A stretch of 31,933 nucleotides of DNA, taken from NCBI GenBank assembly GCA_023267245.1, contig JAHFNP010000003.1:949-32881 (forward strand), read 5' to 3'. Below, in pieces: positions 30,010 to 31,933 of the stretch. This DNA is from Candidatus Nomurabacteria bacterium (lineage in GTDB: Bacteria; Patescibacteriota; Minisyncoccia; Phycocordibacterales; UBA9973). Every line of letters starts with the position of its first letter. Within the stretch, counting starts at the first letter, position 1. Position numbers and translations under genes: made by a program. The notes below the pieces were generated by a model. That model saw only the letters and a list, made by a program, of their open reading frames with translations, made no database searches and was not told the DNA's origin.

Positions 30010-30720
30010 ATGAATGAGAGAAATACAAAATTAGAAAATGATTTAAATAGAAAATCTATTGAAAATGAAGAGCAAAAGGCCCGTTCTGAAGAAATTGCGT
30101 TGCTAGCAAATATTGATAAAAAAATTGGGGATATTTGGACAGAATTTTTTGATAAGAATGTTGATGATGATTATATTCTAACAGAAGAAAATAATATTAA
30201 AGATATTCAATCTATTGTTAAATTTTGTGTTGAAAAAGGATATATGGCAGAGAAACAAGCTGAAAGATTCAATAATAAAATTACTTTTGAGAATTTAGAA
30301 TGGTTTTCTTTTAGATTGACAGAAATTCTAAATAATAAAAAACAGGTGGATTTGATTTCAAAAGAATATAAAGATGATCCTATATTCAAAGAGGCATTAC
30401 TAAAAAATGATTCGACTGATGGGAATAGACATGTTTTTGATTTAATTACTGAAGTTGAATTAGCCAATAGGATGGATGAATATATAAAAAAAATAGAAAA
30501 AACAGGTTTATTTGACAGTAATACATCTCAAAAAATAATGGAGTCCAAAAATGGAGATGATAAATCTGAGAGATTTAGAAAGTATTTGAATTTAGAGACA
30601 AATTTAAAAACATTAAACGATAAAGAAGCAACTAAATTATGGCAAGATTTTAATGAATTTAAAGACAAGCAAAAAGAAGACATACATGAGGAACTCCTAA
30701 AAAAACTTGGTAAATTTTAA
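30010..30720 (+). CDS. Unknown charged helical protein
   Basis: 236 residues, very rich in Lys, Glu, Asp and Asn, with no membrane segment or recognised domain. Mostly helical by composition, with a coiled-coil start (residues 1-45) and another helix at the end. Markedly AT-rich against rplI directly upstream. Composition resembles the trio at 9856-11086. It is probably transcribed with rplI (11 nt gap) and ends before a strong terminator. Confidence 0.7.
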   Translation: MNERNTKLENDLNRKSIENEEQKARSEEIALLANIDKKIGDIWTEFFDKNVDDDYILTEENNIKDIQSIVKFCVEKGYMAEKQAERFNNKITFENLEWFSFRLTEILNNKKQVDLISKEYKDDPIFKEALLKNDSTDGNRHVFDLITEVELANRMDEYIKKIEKTGLFDSNTSQKIMESKNGDDKSERFRKYLNLETNLKTLNDKEATKLWQDFNEFKDKQKEDIHEELLKKLGKF

Positions 30721-30731
30721 ATATAGTAATA

Positions 30732-30765
30732 AAAAAATCCCTCCGATCACTCGAAGGGATTTTTT
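30732..30765. terminator. Bidirectional terminator between 30010-30720 and rpmA
   Basis: AAAAAATCCCT...AGGGATTTTTT stem with an inner CGA/TCG pair; A- and T-runs on both sides. The rpmA stop is 12 nt away on the other strand. Confidence 0.9.
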
Positions 30766-30776
30766 ATATTTATTAT

Positions 30777-31049
30777 TTAGATGACATTAACAGTTTTTTT
30801 GACTACTGTCGTTCCGTCGAAGTGAGTCTTTCTTTTTGATCCAAATTTAACCTTTCCGTCCTTCATCGCATAAAGAGTGTGGTCGCGACCTACTGCGACA
30901 TTAGATCCAGGCAGTATTTTTGTCCCGCGCTGGCGTATGATAATAGACCCTGATTTTGCCACTTCTCCATCATAGAGTTTGGTTCCAAGGTATTTAGGGT
31001 TTGAATCTCTTAAGTTTGATGCGGTTCCTCCCGCTTTTCTATGTGCCAT
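30777..31049 (-). CDS. rpmA: Ribosomal protein bL27
   Basis: 90 residues. MAHRKAGGTASNLRDSNP and the core GSIIIRQRGTKILPG are diagnostic. The N-terminus reaches the peptidyl transferase centre; here it begins directly with MAHRKAGG, with no cleaved leader of the Firmicutes type. It is alone on the - strand, not next to rplU as in many bacteria. It is divergent from 31115. Confidence 0.96.
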   Translation of the reverse strand: MAHRKAGGTASNLRDSNPKYLGTKLYDGEVAKSGSIIIRQRGTKILPGSNVAVGRDHTLYAMKDGKVKFGSKRKTHFDGTTVVKKTVNVI

Positions 31050-31098
31050 ATTTTTGATTTATGCATCGGGCAAGCTTTTAAATTTTGCCTTTTGCCTT

Positions 31099-31104
31099 TA
31101 TAAT
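31099..31104 (+). promoter_or_regulatory. -10 of 31115
   Basis: TATAAT ending 10 nt before the ATG at 31115. Confidence 0.5.
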
Positions 31105-31114
31105 TAAGGTATAA

Positions 31115-31486
31115 ATGAGTATAAACGATATCAAATCAAAAATCAAGTCTTTTGGGGCAAGTTTCGAGGGCAGTGATTTGTACGTTGTTTTTGTCGTAAT
31201 TATGGTCGCTTTCGGCTCGTTCTTCCTCGGCCGCTTTTCTAAGGACAGTCCTGGTCCCGTACCGGTGCAAATTTTACCTAAGGCTCAAAATAATCAGGCC
31301 GCAGCAGTAGAAAGTCAGAAAACTTCAATACCTAAAGTCGTGCAATATGTTGCGTCTAAAAGAGGGAAGAAGTACTACCCGACTGATTGCTCCTCGGCCC
31401 AGTCAATAAAAGCTGAAAACAAAGTCTATTTCAATTCCACAAAAGAAGCCGAACAAGCCGGATATAGCGCTTCAATCAGTTGTTAG
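31115..31486 (+). CDS. Single-span membrane protein with a Cys-containing C-terminal domain
   Basis: 123 residues: one membrane segment at about 22-40 (LYVVFVVIMVAFGSFFLG), a Pro/Gln-rich linker, and a C-terminal module from about 78 (VQYVASKRGKKYYPTDC, ENKVYFNSTKEAEQAGY) ending in Cys. The module resembles Ada-type metal-binding repeats seen at the C-terminus of CPR surface proteins, with two Cys, at the PTDC turn and at the C-terminus. It probably faces outward. Exact function unknown. Confidence 0.72.
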   Translation: MSINDIKSKIKSFGASFEGSDLYVVFVVIMVAFGSFFLGRFSKDSPGPVPVQILPKAQNNQAAAVESQKTSIPKVVQYVASKRGKKYYPTDCSSAQSIKAENKVYFNSTKEAEQAGYSASISC

Positions 31487-31493
31487 CCTAGGC

Positions 31494-31522
31494 TTGACAA
31501 TTTCTCATTAATCTTATATAAT
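31494..31522 (+). promoter_or_regulatory. Perfect sigma70-type promoter of the CAP gene
   Basis: TTGACA (31494-31499), 17-bp spacer, TATAAT (31517-31522), both consensus. A leader of about 25 nt follows. This is the best promoter in the window. Confidence 0.9.
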
Positions 31523-31553
31523 GAGCGGGCTTTATAATAATCAAAAAAACACC

Positions 31554-31933
31554 ATGAAATCAATTTTTCGATTCATCATAATAATTCTCCTGGGTTTGTC
31601 AGTATATTTCTCCAAGGATCAAATATCCGCTTTTTTGTCGACCCATGTGAATGAACAAAAAAATAGTGCTGCCCAAGTGATTGATGCACTTCCTTCTTCT
31701 AATAATGATAATAAAAAAATCTCAGCTCCGGCGCCTCTTCAAGTAAAAAACACAAGTTTACTCAGCGCGGGAAATACTACAGATCTTAACTCCAATGAAA
31801 TAATTGGTTATATAAATACCGAAAGGGAAAACGCCGGCCTTGGCGCTCTCACGACCAACCCTAAGTTGAATCAGTCTGCGGAACTCAAATTAAAAGATAT
31901 GATCGCCAAGCAATATTTTGATCATGTTTCTCC
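31554..31933 (+). CDS. Secreted CAP (SCP-like) domain protein, N-terminal part
   Basis: Partial gene, ATG at 31554, cut by the right edge after 126 codons. A signal anchor at about 5-20 (FRFIIIILLGLSVYF), a low-complexity Ser/Asn/Pro linker, then the start of a CAP domain (EIIGYINTERENAGLGALTT, LNQSAELKLKDMIAKQYF and the DHVS segment). CAP-domain proteins of the bacterial CwlO/YkwD type are extracellular and of mostly unknown function. Strongly expressed if the consensus promoter is any guide. Confidence 0.85.
   Translation, partial: MKSIFRFIIIILLGLSVYFSKDQISAFLSTHVNEQKNSAAQVIDALPSSNNDNKKISAPAPLQVKNTSLLSAGNTTDLNSNEIIGYINTERENAGLGALTTNPKLNQSAELKLKDMIAKQYFDHVS

Noticed and set aside
1..31933. 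UGA-to-Gly code as in Gracilibacteria/Absconditabacteria
   Set aside because: TGA is a normal stop for several genes (17116-17589, 26942 overlap, 28108-28311) and no gene needs read-through of TGA.

Overview
The window looks like a stretch of a small-genome Candidate Phyla Radiation (Patescibacteria, most likely Parcubacteria-like) chromosome. This is an inference from several traits: very tight gene packing with ATGA or 1-5 nt junctions, short versions of core proteins (Obg without its C-terminal domain), a class I lysyl-tRNA synthetase, a stripped-down glycolysis/pentose-phosphate gene set, stand-alone GatB/YqeY and GIY-YIG proteins, and no biosynthetic operons. The standard code is used. 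TAG ends 6547-6738, the S41 peptidase and 31115-31486, TGA ends several genes, and a release factor 1 gene (prfA) is present.

Layout. 1-402 (-) is the 5' part of rmuC, diverging across 25 bp from a five-gene + strand operon (yqeY, 4-TM holin-like protein, DedA-like protein, MYG1-like protein, obgE; 428-3714). A bidirectional terminator separates it from a tiny membrane protein gene on the - strand. 4056-9855 carries gatB, gap, a small helical protein, rpiB, an rpe-like gene and a split transketolase. 9856-12097 (-) is a sugar-kinase gene followed by three unrecognised coiled-coil genes. 12118-16979 holds a class II aldolase, a membrane protein, an FAD-linked oxidase broken by one in-frame amber codon, and class I lysS. 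17043-18086 is an AT-rich islet of two unknown genes with similar promoters and leaders. 18183-21614 holds rplY (bL25), a secreted lytic transglycosylase, rpmE and prfA. 21615-22406 is an unknown gene behind a long, structured leader. 22602-22910 is an RRM protein gene. 22996-24342 is a mosaic of an intact tRNA-Ile(GAU), two tRNA-Ile fragments interrupted by GC-rich palindromes, an unknown gene and a GIY-YIG nuclease gene. 24381-31933 holds an MgtA-like P-type ATPase, a PEBP-like protein, rsmI, a small membrane protein, an S41 peptidase, rplI, an unknown charged protein, rpmA and two membrane-anchored or secreted proteins.

Two themes cut across the genes. First, many transcription units have a sigma70-like -10 hexamer ending only 6-10 nt before the start codon and no Shine-Dalgarno sequence, so they are probably leaderless; two divergent gene pairs share 20-25 bp intergenic promoters. 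The AT-rich unknown genes, the RRM gene and the CAP gene instead have leaders of about 30-40 nt. Second, short GC-rich palindromes (core CCCCGCC...GGCGGGG, plus relatives) are scattered between genes, sit in frame inside two coding regions, and occupy the loop positions of the tRNA-Ile fragments next to the GIY-YIG nuclease gene. This tRNA/palindrome/GIY-YIG mosaic and the structured-leader gene at 21618-22406 are the best candidates for something undescribed.

Functionally, the annotated genes cover translation (gatB, lysS, prfA, rplY, rpmE, rplI, rpmA, rsmI, obgE), lower glycolysis and the non-oxidative pentose-phosphate pathway (gap, aldolase, rpiB, rpe-like, transketolase, sugar kinase), the cell envelope (transglycosylase, S41 peptidase, CAP protein, DedA-like protein) and cation transport.
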